Part shown: one piece after another, positions 31,306 to 40,083 of the stretch
Layout of the letters: each line of letters starts with the position of its first letter
Numbering within the stretch: position 1 is the stretch's first letter
DNA from: Halorubrum sp. Hd13
Lineage (GTDB): Archaea; Halobacteriota; Halobacteria; Halobacteriales; Haloferacaceae
Reading direction: 5' to 3'
DNA length: 57,162 nt
Assembly: GCF_002252755.1 (NCBI RefSeq)
Contig: NZ_NHOY01000020.1
Span: 1 to 57,162 of the forward strand
Notes under the pieces: generated by a model
Told to the model about the DNA's origin: nothing
What the model saw: only the letters and a program-made list of their open reading frames with translations
Database searches by the model: none
Made by a program: the position numbers and the translations under genes

Positions 31306-32940
31306 TCACGCGAACCGGCGCTCGAACTCCCGGATCCCCTCGTCGGTGCCGACGACGACGAGCTCGTCGCCGTCGCCGATCCGCGTGTCGGGACCGATCT
31401 CGGTCAGGGTCTCTCCGTCGCGCTCGACCGCGATGACGGTGCAGCCGGTCGCCTCGCGCACGTTCGCCCTGCCGACCGTCCGCCCGACGAGCCGCGGCAC
31501 GCGGCTCTTGACGACCTCCACCTGCTGGTCCAGGGAGAGCACGTCGCGTCCCTCGATGACGGTCGAGGCGGACATCCGGCCGGTGACGGTCGCGAGAGAG
31601 AGCACGTAGTCGGCGCCCGCGCGGTGCATCTTCCGGACGCTCGCGGCCTCCTCGACCCGTGCGAGGATCTGCGTGTTCGGCGCTAAATCGCGGATCACGA
31701 GCGTCGTGAACTCCGTCGTGGTGTCTTCGGGCAGCGCGAGCACGACGGTCCGCGCCGACTCGACGCCCGCGGCCCGCAGCGTCTCCGGCTCGGTGGCGTC
31801 GCCGACCACGTCGACGCCCTCGGCGTCCGCCCGGTCCACGACCGTGACGGGCAGGTCTGCGTCTTCGAGCGTCTCGGCGACGGTCCGGCCGACCTGCCCG
31901 TACCCGATCACCACGGTCTCGCCCGCGCCGAATCGCCGCGTGGCGGAGTTCGTCAGCTCGACGAGCCGCTCCAGCTGATCCGGCCGCCCGGAGACGAGCA
32001 GGACCGTCCCGGCCGACAGCGTCGCGTCCGGCGGGGGCGCCGCGTCGAACTCGCCGTTGAACCACACGCCGATGACGTTGACGCCGGCGCGTTCGCGGAT
32101 CCCGCTATCGCCGAGGGCCGACCCGGCCAGCGGACTCCCGTGCGGGACCGACACCTCCGCGAGCTGCAGCGAGTCGCCGATGGCGACCGCCTCGCCGAGA
32201 TCGGTCTGCAGCGCGGTCGTCACCTTCGCGGCGAGGCTCTCGCCGAGCAGCGACCGCGGCGAGAGCACCTCGTCCGCGCCGGCGAGGCGGTGGTACCGCT
32301 CGCGCTCCGGGTCTTCGACGATGCTGATGACCCGCACCTCCGGCGACAGCTCCTTCGCGGCGAGCACGATGCTCGCGTCGACCTTGTCGGAGACGTCCGT
32401 TATCAGCGCCCGCGCGTCGGGCAGGTTCGCGGCCGCCAACCCGTCCGTCGACTCCGGGTCGGCACGGATCGCGGTCTGCCCCGCTTCGTGGAGCCGTACC
32501 GCTCGGTCGTTGTCCGGCTCGACGATCGCGTACGGTATGTCCCTGGAGTCGAACTCCTCGATGAGCGCCATCGACCGGGAGGTGTCCGAACAGACGACGA
32601 CGTGACCCGACAGCGCTCCGTCCACCGACGTGGGGGCGCTCGTCGAGAACGCCTCTTCCAACAGCGGCGTCACCACGACCGGCAGCGCGCCGATCAGGAG
32701 GACCATCCCGACGAGGTCCATCACCGCGATGAACGCGTTCAACTGCTGGCTCTCCCAGGGCGCGTCGCCGCCGAATCCGGTGGTGGTGAACATCTCGATC
32801 GAGAAGCGCAGCGCCTCGATCATCGTGCGCGGGTCGCCCTCGTACACCCGCATCCCGTATCGGTAGGCGATCGCGGTGAAGATCAGCACGAAGAGGACGA
32901 AGGCGAAGTACCCGACGACGCGGCGCTTCCACGAGTCCAT
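31306..32940 (-). CDS. Potassium channel protein with two RCK (TrkA) modules
   Basis: A 544-residue K+-channel-type protein. Residues about 7-95 form a two-helix pore domain, with the filter region TTTGFGG where Thr-Val-Gly-Tyr-Gly is usual. Two tandem TrkA-N Rossmann domains follow (ALSGHVVVCSDTSRSMALIE near 110 and GETVVIGYGQVGRTVAETLE near 320), each with a TrkA-C part after it. The second nucleotide loop is GYGQVGRT; the first is less regular (CSDTSRS). Such channels gate with nucleotide or Ca2+ binding and set cytoplasmic K+, the main osmolyte of haloarchaea. The ATG at 32940 starts before the first helix. Monocistronic; convergent or independent of the neighbours. Confidence 0.88.
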   Translation of the reverse strand: MDSWKRRVVGYFAFVLFVLIFTAIAYRYGMRVYEGDPRTMIEALRFSIEMFTTTGFGGDAPWESQQLNAFIAVMDLVGMVLLIGALPVVVTPLLEEAFSTSAPTSVDGALSGHVVVCSDTSRSMALIEEFDSRDIPYAIVEPDNDRAVRLHEAGQTAIRADPESTDGLAAANLPDARALITDVSDKVDASIVLAAKELSPEVRVISIVEDPERERYHRLAGADEVLSPRSLLGESLAAKVTTALQTDLGEAVAIGDSLQLAEVSVPHGSPLAGSALGDSGIRERAGVNVIGVWFNGEFDAAPPPDATLSAGTVLLVSGRPDQLERLVELTNSATRRFGAGETVVIGYGQVGRTVAETLEDADLPVTVVDRADAEGVDVVGDATEPETLRAAGVESARTVVLALPEDTTTEFTTLVIRDLAPNTQILARVEEAASVRKMHRAGADYVLSLATVTGRMSASTVIEGRDVLSLDQQVEVVKSRVPRLVGRTVGRANVREATGCTVIAVERDGETLTEIGPDTRIGDGDELVVVGTDEGIREFERRFA

Positions 32941-33070
32941 CGGTCCGTTGTACGCCGCCCACCCACAAAAACGGGCCGCGTCCGGCCGCGTGACGGATGC
33001 GGTTGCGGTCGCGACCGCGGCCGGGCCGAAGTTCGATGGTTTAAGACACGGGGGGGCCCAACTGGGGAAC

Positions 33071-33469
33071 ATGGTGCGGGACCCGTCGCGCGAGGAGGAT
33101 CCGCCGTCGGTCGACGACGTGCTGGACGCACTGGCCGACGACGCCGCGCGCCGGATCGTGACGGCACTCACCGAGCCGAAGACGGCGAGCGACCTCTCCG
33201 AGGAGTGCGACATCCCCCTGTCGACGACGTATCGGAAGCTGGAGAAGCTCACCGACGCCTCCCTGCTCCGGGAGTCGACGGACATCCGCCGCGACGGGCA
33301 ACACACGACGCGCTACTCCGTCTCGTTCGACTCCGTGACGGTCTCGATCGACCACGCGGACGACGAGGCGGACGAGTCGCGCGATCTCACCGTCGAGTTC
33401 TCCCGTCCGGAGCGCACGCGGGACGAACGGCTGGCCGACCTGTGGTCGGAACTGCGAGAGGAAACATGA
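33071..33469 (+). CDS. Winged-helix transcriptional regulator (ArsR-like)
   Basis: A 132-residue regulator with an N-terminal winged helix: DVLDALADDAARRIVTALTE (first helices), TASDLSEECDIPLSTTYRKL with TYRKLEKL as recognition helix, and RYSVSFDSVTVSI as the wing (about 13-98). The acidic tail includes DLTVEFSRPERTRDERLADL. The start at ATG 33071 follows a short GC-rich gap; the longer in-frame upstream stretch is unsupported. Its ATGA overlap with the next gene indicates translational coupling to a small membrane protein, so the pair likely forms a sensor/regulator unit. Related haloarchaeal proteins are paired with a similar membrane partner. Confidence 0.8.
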   Translation: MVRDPSREEDPPSVDDVLDALADDAARRIVTALTEPKTASDLSEECDIPLSTTYRKLEKLTDASLLRESTDIRRDGQHTTRYSVSFDSVTVSIDHADDEADESRDLTVEFSRPERTRDERLADLWSELREET

Positions 33470-33744
33470 CAACGCACATCGACCTCGCCATCATCGTGGC
33501 AAAGACCGCCATCCTCGTGCTCGGTGGCAGCATCACCTACTACGCGCTCCGCGCGTACGGCAGGACCGGCGACCCCTCGCTGCGCGCGCTGGGGCTCGGC
33601 TTCGGGATCGTGACGATCGGCGCGCTGATCGGCGGCGTCTCTCACCAGATCATCGGCGCGTCTCTGGCGGCGGGGATCGCGATCAACAGCCTGCTGACCG
33701 CGGTCGGCTTCGGCGTCATCGTCTACTCGCTGTACGTGGAGTGA
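33466..33744 (+). CDS. Small membrane protein (DUF7521-type), partner of regulator
   Basis: A 92-residue protein with three hydrophobic helices (about 7-27, 39-60 and 64-88) and almost no loops. The pattern ILVLGGSITYYALRAYGRTGDPSLRALGLGFG matches, as recalled, a haloarchaeal family found downstream of small winged-helix regulators. It overlaps the upstream regulator by four bases. It may sense membrane state or anchor the regulator; nothing in the sequence proves this. A short GC-rich stem (CCCCGCTCGCGGGG) just after the stop may be a terminator. Confidence 0.75.
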   Translation: MTTHIDLAIIVAKTAILVLGGSITYYALRAYGRTGDPSLRALGLGFGIVTIGALIGGVSHQIIGASLAAGIAINSLLTAVGFGVIVYSLYVE

Positions 33745-33901
33745 CCCCGCTCGCGGGGCCGCTCCGGATTCGACGTCGAGCCGGGAGAAGTGGGGCCGGT
33801 GGACGTCGAGCCAGATGGACGTCGATCCCGGGGGAGGTGTCGACGTCCGACGAACCCCGCTTTCGGTAGCCTTTTGCGGCGCTCCGCCCTCGGACCGCCT
33901 A

Positions 33902-34603
33902 ATGAGCGACGCACGCGAGGAGCTCTCTCGCCGGATCGCCGGCGAGATAACGCTCAGCGACGACCCCGGAGCGACGCTCCGGAAGTGGCGGACCGACTTC
34001 GACGTCTCACAGACCGAGCTCGCCGAGCAGCTCGACGTCTCCTCGTCGGTGATCTCCGACTACGAGAGCGGGCGTCGGGAGAGCCCGGGGATCGGCATCG
34101 TCCGCCGGATCGTCGACGGCCTCCTCGATATCGACGAGCGGCGCGGAGGCGGGCGCCTCCGACAGTACGCCCGCGTGCTCTCGGCGGGCTTCGAGAGCGA
34201 CATCGTCCACGCCCTCCGCGAGTACTCGACCGCGGTGCCGGTCGAGGAGTTCTACGAGGCGATGGACGCCACGGAGGTCGTTCGCGGCGACCAGGACCAC
34301 GTCAACGGTCACACCGTCATCAACTCTATCGAGGCGATCACGCGGCTCTCCAGCGAGGAGTTCTACCGGCTGTACGGTCAGTCGACGAACCGCGCGCTCG
34401 TGTTCACGGGCGTGACCCGCGGCGAGTCGCCGCTGGTCGCCCTCCGGGTCGTGAGCCCGACGCCGAACGCGGTCGTCCTCCACGGCATCGAGTCCGAGGA
34501 CCTCTGGGAGCACGCGGCCGACCTCGCCCGCGTCGACCGCTTCTCGCTGGCGACGTCGACGCGCGACCTCGACGACTGCCTGGCCGACCTGCAGGCGCTC
34601 TGA
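33902..34603 (+). CDS. XRE-type HTH transcriptional regulator
   Basis: A 233-residue regulator with a Cro/C1-type helix-turn-helix at residues about 26-60: LRKWRTDFDVSQTELAEQLD then VSSSVISDYESGRR. The remaining 170 residues form an alpha/beta C-terminal domain with segments such as FYRLYGQSTNRALVFTGVTR that resemble ligand-sensing domains of archaeal COG1709 regulators. The ATG at 33902 is preferred; the TTTTGCGG tract upstream (33871-33878) is a weak promoter candidate. It stands alone on the plus strand with unknown targets. Confidence 0.85.
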   Translation: MSDAREELSRRIAGEITLSDDPGATLRKWRTDFDVSQTELAEQLDVSSSVISDYESGRRESPGIGIVRRIVDGLLDIDERRGGGRLRQYARVLSAGFESDIVHALREYSTAVPVEEFYEAMDATEVVRGDQDHVNGHTVINSIEAITRLSSEEFYRLYGQSTNRALVFTGVTRGESPLVALRVVSPTPNAVVLHGIESEDLWEHAADLARVDRFSLATSTRDLDDCLADLQAL

Positions 34604-34688
34604 GCGCCCCGGCGAGCTGTCTCCCGGCCTCGGGACCTGACCCGCCCGAACCGCGGGCCTGAAACCGCCGGCGCTCCTTCGACCGCGT

Positions 34689-35234
34689 ATGACCGACGAG
34701 TACGCCGAGCGGCTCCGCGCCAACCGCCGCGAGAAGGACGAGTTTTTCGCCGAGCACCCGCAGTCGCCGATCCCGCTCGAGCACCGCGACGGGTTCGACG
34801 GGCTCGACTACTTCCCGCCGGACGAGGACTACCGCGTCGAGGCGACCGTGACGGTCCACGGCGACCCCGAGCCCGTCGAGATGGAGACCACCGCGAGCAA
34901 CCCGGTCCGATACCTCAGAGTCGTCACCTTCGCGTTCGAGGTCGACGGCGAGGAGCACGCGCTCGCCGGCTACCGACAGGAGGGCGAGGACGGCGAGATA
35001 TTCGTCCCGTTCCGCGACAAGACGACCGGCCAGCAGACGTACTACCAAGGCAGGTACATGGAGCTCGAACCGGAGGGAGAGCTCGCCGACGGCGACGTCG
35101 TCGTCCTCGATTTCAACCTCGCGTACAACCCCTTCTGCGCGTACAGCGAGACGTTCGCCTGCCCGCTCCCGCCCGAGGAGAACTGGCTGGAGATCGTCGT
35201 CCCGGCCGGGGAGCGCGCACCGGACATCGAGTAG
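34689..35234 (+). CDS. DUF1684 family protein
   Basis: A 181-residue cytosolic protein of the DUF1684 family, widely spread in bacteria and haloarchaea, with no proven activity. Recognisable family stretches are EKDEFFAEHPQSPI near residues 16-29, the FAFEVDGEEHALAGYRQEGE core near 79-98, and DFNLAYNPFCAYSETFACPL near 141-160, which is the most conserved part and includes a Cys-Ala-Tyr pair. The enzyme class is unknown. It starts 85 bases after the XRE regulator on the same strand. The 35235-35402 gap after it has no gene and no clear terminator. Confidence 0.86.
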   Translation: MTDEYAERLRANRREKDEFFAEHPQSPIPLEHRDGFDGLDYFPPDEDYRVEATVTVHGDPEPVEMETTASNPVRYLRVVTFAFEVDGEEHALAGYRQEGEDGEIFVPFRDKTTGQQTYYQGRYMELEPEGELADGDVVVLDFNLAYNPFCAYSETFACPLPPEENWLEIVVPAGERAPDIE

Positions 35235-35402
35235 TCGGGGGCTCGTCACCGCCGCGTCGCCGTCGGCGGCGACGCGGCCCACCGCACGTCGCCGCGCGGC
35301 GTTCGGTGCGCTGAAACCGCGCTCGGAGCCGACCGCTTTCGAAGGAGAGACTCGACGCTCGATGCGGAGTAGAGAAGACGAGAGAGGGTCGTTCGCGCCG
35401 CG

Positions 35403-35588
35403 CTACCGCTCTAACTCGACCGTCAGGTCGGTCGCGATCCACGCGTCCGTGTTCCCCTGCTCCGTGAAGACGGTTCGATCGGGCGAGCAGCGGCTCGCCG
35501 CGACGATCGGCCGTGCGTCCGTCGACTCCTCTGTGCCGTCTTCGATCCGGTCTTCGGCGCTGCGCCCGATCCGGTCCCCAGTGCTCAT
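35403..35588 (-). CDS. Small conserved haloarchaeal protein (61 residues)
   Basis: Short protein from ATG 35588. The conserved part is the C-terminal half, VAASRCSPDRTVFTEQGNTD followed by AWIATDLTVELER. This matches the style of a widespread haloarchaeal small-protein family (DUF7331-like by recollection). It has one Cys and no helix-turn-helix. It lies between DUF1684 (convergent) and the Old Yellow Enzyme gene (divergent). A longer frame that contains it overlaps the latter gene and is not used. Function unknown. Confidence 0.6.
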   Translation of the reverse strand: MSTGDRIGRSAEDRIEDGTEESTDARPIVAASRCSPDRTVFTEQGNTDAWIATDLTVELER

Positions 35589-35736
35589 TACCAGTCTGTC
35601 AGAGGCACGGGTGGTTATAGGTTTCGGTCGGCCTAAACCCTCGCCGCGATCGGGGCGATCCCCGCACCGGTGCGATCGCGGCGATCCGCGCGGGGAATCG
35701 GAGCGCATTACCAGCCGGCGGCACTCCGGTGTCTCG

Positions 35737-36840
35737 ATGACGGATTCGCTCTTCGCGCCGCTCACGCTACGCGACACCGAGCTCCGGAACCGCGTCATGC
35801 TGTCGCCGATGTGCCAGTACTCCGCGGACGACGGGTTCGCGAACGACTGGCATCGGATCCACCTCGGCTCCCGCGCGGTCGGCGGCGCCGGCGCCGTGAT
35901 GACCGAGGCGACCGCGGTCGAGGAGCGCGGTCGGATCACCCCGGGCTGTCTCGGGATCTGGTCCGACGAACACGCCGACGCGATCGAGCCGATCGTCGAC
36001 TTCGTCCGGTCGCAGGGCGCGACGCCCGGTATCCAGCTGGCCCACGCCGGCCGCAAGGCCTCCCACCGCCCGCCGGCCGAGGGCGGCGATCCGATCCCCG
36101 CGGACGACCCCGCGGGCTGGGAGACGATATCCGCGACCGACGAGCCGTACCCAGACGGCGACCGCTCCGAGACCGGCGAATCCGCGGCGACCCGCCGGAT
36201 GGACGGTGACGACATCGCCGACGTGACCGAGTCGTTCGCCGACGCCGCGGCGCGCGCGCTCGACGCCGGCTTCGAGATCGCCGAGGTCCACGCGGCCCAC
36301 GGCTACCTGCTCCACCAGTTCTGCTCGCCGATCACCAACGACCGCGACGACGAGTACGGCGGGAGCTTCGAGGACCGGACCCGACTCCTCCGGGAGGTCG
36401 TCGCGACCGTCCGAGACGTCTGGCCCGAGGAGAAGCCCGTCTTCGTCCGGATCTCCGCGACGGACTGGCTCCCCGACCGCGACTCGTGGGACGTCGACGA
36501 CTCCGTGCGGCTGGCGCCGCTGCTCGCCGAGGCCGGCGCCGACCTGATCGACGTCTCCGGCGGCGGGATCCACCCCGACCAGCGGATTCCGGGGACCGGA
36601 CCGGGGTACCAGGTGCCGTACGCCGAGGCGATCCGCGAGGAGACCGACGTGCCCGTCGCCGCCGTCGGCGGGATCACGGGCCCGACCCACGCTGACGCCC
36701 TCGTCCGGAACGGTCGGGCCGACCTCGTCGCGCTCGGCCGCGAGCTGCTCCGGCACCCGTACTGGCCGCTGGAGGCCGCCCACGAGCTCGGCGCGGACGT
36801 CGAGTGGCCGGTGCAGTACCGCCGCGGCCGGTTCGACTGA
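35737..36840 (+). CDS. NADH:flavin oxidoreductase, Old Yellow Enzyme family
   Basis: A 367-residue FMN-binding TIM-barrel enzyme of the OYE family, YqjM-like subgroup. It reduces activated C=C bonds with NAD(P)H. N-terminal landmarks are RNRVMLSPMCQYSA (22-35), with the regulatory Cys in MCQYS. GIQLAHAGRKASH comes near 97-109. The active-site motif HAAHGYLLHQFCSPITNDR carries the paired His and Tyr. ISATDWLPD and VGGITGP, with the downstream ALGRELLRHPYWP, hold FMN phosphate. The length is normal for class III OYE. The ATG at 35737 is chosen over an extended upstream frame. Monocistronic. Confidence 0.92.
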   Translation: MTDSLFAPLTLRDTELRNRVMLSPMCQYSADDGFANDWHRIHLGSRAVGGAGAVMTEATAVEERGRITPGCLGIWSDEHADAIEPIVDFVRSQGATPGIQLAHAGRKASHRPPAEGGDPIPADDPAGWETISATDEPYPDGDRSETGESAATRRMDGDDIADVTESFADAAARALDAGFEIAEVHAAHGYLLHQFCSPITNDRDDEYGGSFEDRTRLLREVVATVRDVWPEEKPVFVRISATDWLPDRDSWDVDDSVRLAPLLAEAGADLIDVSGGGIHPDQRIPGTGPGYQVPYAEAIREETDVPVAAVGGITGPTHADALVRNGRADLVALGRELLRHPYWPLEAAHELGADVEWPVQYRRGRFD

Positions 36841-36944
36841 GGTCGGGTCCGACCGGGTCGACTGCGATCGGTCGCGGCCGATTCGACTGAGGCCCCCTCT
36901 CACGCTCCGGGAAGACTTATTCCGCTCCCGCGAGCCGACCGCGT

Positions 36945-38183
36945 ATGGAGTACCGACCGTTTCCCGAGGAGCGCGCCGACGAGTTCGGCGCGTTCATGCG
37001 GTACGCCTTCGCTCCCGCGGACGGCCCCTACGACCCCGACGAGGCCGACGACCACGACACGATCGCCGAGCGGCGCGGTCTCTTCGACGCGGCCGACGAC
37101 ACCGTCGCGGTCTGCGCGCACCACCTTTTCGCGCTGCGGATCCGCGGCGCCGACCGCGAGGTCGCCGGGCTCTCCGCGGTCGCCTCCTCGCCCGAGCACC
37201 GCCGCCGGGGACACGTCGCCCGGCTGCTCCGCGAGTCGCTGGCGGAGTACCGCGACCGCGGCGTCGACGTCTCGGTGCTGTGGCCCTTCGAGTACGCGTT
37301 CTACGCGAACTACGGCTGGGCGACCGCGAGCCGCTACCGCTATCTCACCGCGCCCCCCGAACAGCTCGGCTTCGTCGACGACCTCGTCGCGACGACGGGC
37401 GACGCGGCCGGGGCCTTCCGCCCGCTCGACGAGGGCGACTTCGCGGCGGTCGAGCCGGTGCTCGCGGCGACGGCGGACCGCTACGACCTCACCATGGACT
37501 GGACCGAGGAGTGGTGGCGCGAGCGGACCCTCTCGGGCTGGACGACCGACCCGTTCGTCTACGGCTGGGAGCGCGACGGGGACCTCCGCGGGCTCTGTCG
37601 GTACGAGTTCGACGACGACCCCGACGACGCCGGGGAGACCGTCATGCGCGTCTCCGACGCCGCCGCCGTCGACGACGAGGCGTGGTTCCAGCTGCTGCGG
37701 TTCTGCCGCAACCACGACTCGCAGGTCGCCGAGGTCCGGGTCCGAGCGCCGCCGGACGCCCCGCTGCTCGACCTCGTCGAAGACCCCCGCGCCGTCGACT
37801 GCGAGGTCCGGACCGGGCCGATGGTCCGGCTCGTCGACGTCGCCGGCGCCGTGGAGGCGCTCGACCCGGACCCCGCCGTCGAGGCGACGCTCTCGCTCGC
37901 GGTCGTCGACCCGCTCGCGGCGTGGAACGACGCGACGTTCCGGGTCGCGGTCGTCGACGGAGACGTCGCAGTCGAGCCGTTCGACGCCGAGCCCGCGAGC
38001 CCGGACGCGACCGTCGACGTCGGCGCCCTCTCGCAGCTGTACGTCGGCTACCGCTCCGTCGACGAGGCGGTCCGTGCCGGGAGACTCGCGGCCGGCGACG
38101 GGACCGACTTCGACGACGGCGTCGCCGCCGCGCTCCGCGGCCTGTTCCCGCCGCGGACGACGCACCTCCGCGAGGGGTTCTGA
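36945..38183 (+). CDS. GNAT acetyltransferase, Eis-like
   Basis: A 412-residue protein of the Eis-type multidomain GNAT family. The N-terminal acetyltransferase domain has the acetyl-CoA motif AVASSPEHRRRGHVARLLRE (near 83-102), followed by SVLWPFEYAFYANYGWATAS, typical of Eis. The central domain is a second GNAT-like fold, and the C-terminal part has the sterol-carrier-like RVAVVDGDVAVEPFDAEP and QLYVGYRSVDEAVRAGRL. The last residue is Phe, a free C-terminal carboxylate that serves as base in Eis. Substrates may be amines; drug resistance is not implied. A TATA-like GACTTATTCC is about 30 bases upstream. Confidence 0.88.
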   Translation: MEYRPFPEERADEFGAFMRYAFAPADGPYDPDEADDHDTIAERRGLFDAADDTVAVCAHHLFALRIRGADREVAGLSAVASSPEHRRRGHVARLLRESLAEYRDRGVDVSVLWPFEYAFYANYGWATASRYRYLTAPPEQLGFVDDLVATTGDAAGAFRPLDEGDFAAVEPVLAATADRYDLTMDWTEEWWRERTLSGWTTDPFVYGWERDGDLRGLCRYEFDDDPDDAGETVMRVSDAAAVDDEAWFQLLRFCRNHDSQVAEVRVRAPPDAPLLDLVEDPRAVDCEVRTGPMVRLVDVAGAVEALDPDPAVEATLSLAVVDPLAAWNDATFRVAVVDGDVAVEPFDAEPASPDATVDVGALSQLYVGYRSVDEAVRAGRLAAGDGTDFDDGVAAALRGLFPPRTTHLREGF

Positions 38184-38268
38184 GTCGCCGCGTCGGCGAC
38201 GTCACGCGCCGGGACGCGACCGTCAGCGCCGGCCGGGCTTTTTATCCGCGCGCCGCGTACTCGGTGGT

Positions 38269-39159
38269 ATGAGTTCCCGCGACGACCGACGCGACGACGA
38301 GCTCGAGGAGCGGCTCGACGAGCTCGAAGACGTCCTGACCGAGCTGCGGCGCGACCTCGGGGAGAGCGAGCGGGACCGACGGGGGCCGCCGCGACCGCCC
38401 CGCCTCTCCGAGCTACTCCGGTTCACCGAGCAGTACACGATCCCGACGGTCATCGCGCTCCTGGAGACGACGATCAAGTCGCTCGAACTGCTCCGGGGGA
38501 CGCTCCGGCTCGCCGACCCCGGCCGGAGCCTCGCCGACGAGTCCGGCGCGACTGCCGACCGCCTCGCCGACGTCCGCGACGGCGCGAGCGCCGGCCTCGC
38601 TCGGTCGCTCTCGGAGCTCCGGACCGCGCTTTCGGAGGCCGACCTCCCGGAGGAGGCCGCCTCGCGCTCGATCATCACCGACGCCCGCGACCTCACCGCC
38701 GAGATCGAGTCGCGGATCGAGGAGGGCCGTCGGGAGGCCGACGCCGCGCGGCGACCCGGGCGGGACGACGACCGCCGGAAGGACCGCGGGGCGGGCGGCC
38801 CCGAGTCCGACGCCCGAGACGGGGGCCGCGCCCGCGACGACGACTCCCCCGGCCGGGACCGCGGCGTTCGGATCGACGTGACCGACCCCGACGCGGAGCC
38901 CGAAGCGAGCGGGGCCGACGAGGAGACGGAGGACGACCCGGCGCCCGAGGTCGACGTCGAGTCCGAGCTTGAGTCGATCAAGCGACAGATCGACGGCGAC
39001 GAGGCGGACGACGCCGACGCCGTTGACGAGGCGGACGCGAGCGATGACGCGGGTGCCGGTTCGGACGCCGGCGACCCGACCGACGCCGACGGCTCCACCG
39101 ATGACGACCGGGACGACGCGGCCGAGGAGGGCGACGGAGACGGCCGCGACGCGAACTGA
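38269..39159 (+). CDS. Acidic coiled-coil haloarchaeal protein (DUF7547-type)
   Basis: A 296-residue protein. The first 30 residues are a strong Glu/Leu/Asp heptad coiled coil (DELEERLDELEDVLTELRRDL). A conserved LSELLRFTEQYTIPTVIALLETTIKSLELLRGTLRL (about 47-82) is the best-ordered part and looks like a helical hairpin reminiscent of gas-vesicle accessory or Halo-specific helix bundles. The rest (150-296) is a disordered Asp/Glu/Arg/Pro/Gly tail. The gene begins after a TTTTTATC box about 30 bases upstream (38238-38245). A T-run (GTTTTTAAAAG) after the stop lies between this gene and the convergent isomerase. Function unknown. Confidence 0.7.
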   Translation: MSSRDDRRDDELEERLDELEDVLTELRRDLGESERDRRGPPRPPRLSELLRFTEQYTIPTVIALLETTIKSLELLRGTLRLADPGRSLADESGATADRLADVRDGASAGLARSLSELRTALSEADLPEEAASRSIITDARDLTAEIESRIEEGRREADAARRPGRDDDRRKDRGAGGPESDARDGGRARDDDSPGRDRGVRIDVTDPDAEPEASGADEETEDDPAPEVDVESELESIKRQIDGDEADDADAVDEADASDDAGAGSDAGDPTDADGSTDDDRDDAAEEGDGDGRDAN

Positions 39160-39195
39160 CCCGCTCGCCTCCCGCGCCGCTCTCGCCGTTCGTTT

Positions 39196-39945
39196 TTAAA
39201 AGTCCACGCCGAGCCGGTCGGCGACGCGCTCCGCGGAGTCGACGAGCAGGGCGTCGTCGTCGGTGAACACCTCCAGCGCGACGGTGCCGTCGAACTCGTC
39301 GAGTTCGGCCGCGACGGCCCCGTAGTCCACCTCGCCGGCACCGACCGGGAGGTGGGTGTCGCCGCGGCGGCGCACGTCGTGACAGTGGAGGTGCGAGACC
39401 CGGTCGCCGTGGGCGCGGAGGAACCGCGTTATCGCCCTGTTGTCGCCCTCCATGTACGCGTGTCCCACGTCGAAGCAGATCGGGGTGTCAGTCTCCCGGG
39501 CGATGTCGCCGAGGACGGAGAGCTGGAGCCCCGCGTGCTGGTGGCCGACGTTCTCGACGACGACCTCGACGCCCGCCTCGCGGCCGGCGTCGGCGACCCG
39601 TCGGAGCTGGTCGGCGGCCGTCTGCCGGAACTCGATGTCGTCGCGGTCGGCCGACGTCGCGTGGAGCACCGCCTTCTCCGCGCCGAGGTCGCCGGCCGCC
39701 TCCAGGAGGCGCCACTGGTAGTCGACGATGGCGTCGTTGACCTCGGGGACGTAGCTGGCCAGTCGCTGGCTGTACGGGAGGTGGACGAGCAGGTCGCGGC
39801 CGGCGAGCGCGTCGGTCAGCCGCCCCCGGTCGATCTCTCCCGGGACGAGCGTCGGCTCGCCGACCCCGAGCTCGCAGAAGTCGAACCGCGACGGCGACGC
39901 CGCGAGCCGGTCGAGGTCGTCGCCGACGGTGAGACCGATCTCCAT
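39196..39945 (-). CDS. Sugar phosphate isomerase/epimerase (TIM-barrel, AP-endonuclease-like)
   Basis: A 249-residue xylose-isomerase-like TIM barrel. Metal-binding candidates fall in order: Glu in VVVENVGHQ, Asp and His in ICFDVGHAYME, paired His in SHLHCHDVRRRGD, and Glu in VALEVFTDDD near the end. This is the pattern of divalent-metal epimerases and isomerases of the IolE/UlaE and endonuclease IV type. The substrate is unknown; no sugar operon is adjacent. It is convergent with the coiled-coil gene. The ATG is followed upstream by an ATTTATAAGT box (39967-39976 on the minus strand), a good promoter for this gene. Confidence 0.82.
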   Translation of the reverse strand: MEIGLTVGDDLDRLAASPSRFDFCELGVGEPTLVPGEIDRGRLTDALAGRDLLVHLPYSQRLASYVPEVNDAIVDYQWRLLEAAGDLGAEKAVLHATSADRDDIEFRQTAADQLRRVADAGREAGVEVVVENVGHQHAGLQLSVLGDIARETDTPICFDVGHAYMEGDNRAITRFLRAHGDRVSHLHCHDVRRRGDTHLPVGAGEVDYGAVAAELDEFDGTVALEVFTDDDALLVDSAERVADRLGVDF

Positions 39946-39964
39946 GTCGGCGGTGGGTGCGGCG

Positions 39965-39977
39965 GAGATTTATAAGT
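39965..39977 (-). promoter_or_regulatory. TATA box of TIM-barrel isomerase gene
   Basis: The minus strand reads ACTTATAAAT ending near 39967, 22-32 bases upstream of the ATG at 39945. Strong TATA match in GC-rich DNA. Confidence 0.7.
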
Positions 39978-40013
39978 AGTGGCGCTGGCGGTGCGGCCGG
40001 CGGTGTCGCCGGG

Positions 40014-40083
40014 GCGGTCGCGGATCGATCCCCGCCTCAGTCGTCGAGGCGGTCGCGGATCGATCCCCGCCTCAGTCGTCGAG
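40014..40083. repeat. 35-bp exact tandem duplication at metE 3' end
   Basis: Unit 40014-40048 is repeated exactly at 40049-40083. The second copy contains the last codons and TGA (40072-40074) of the methionine synthase gene, and the first copy carries a duplicated Leu-Asp-Asp-stop just beyond. This looks like a recent slippage or replication duplication; the protein is not changed. Confidence 0.9.

Noticed and set aside
31306..33306. Extended 666-codon version of the K+ channel gene
   Set aside because: The extra N-terminal codons read through the divergent regulator region; the ATG at 32940 directly precedes the first helix.
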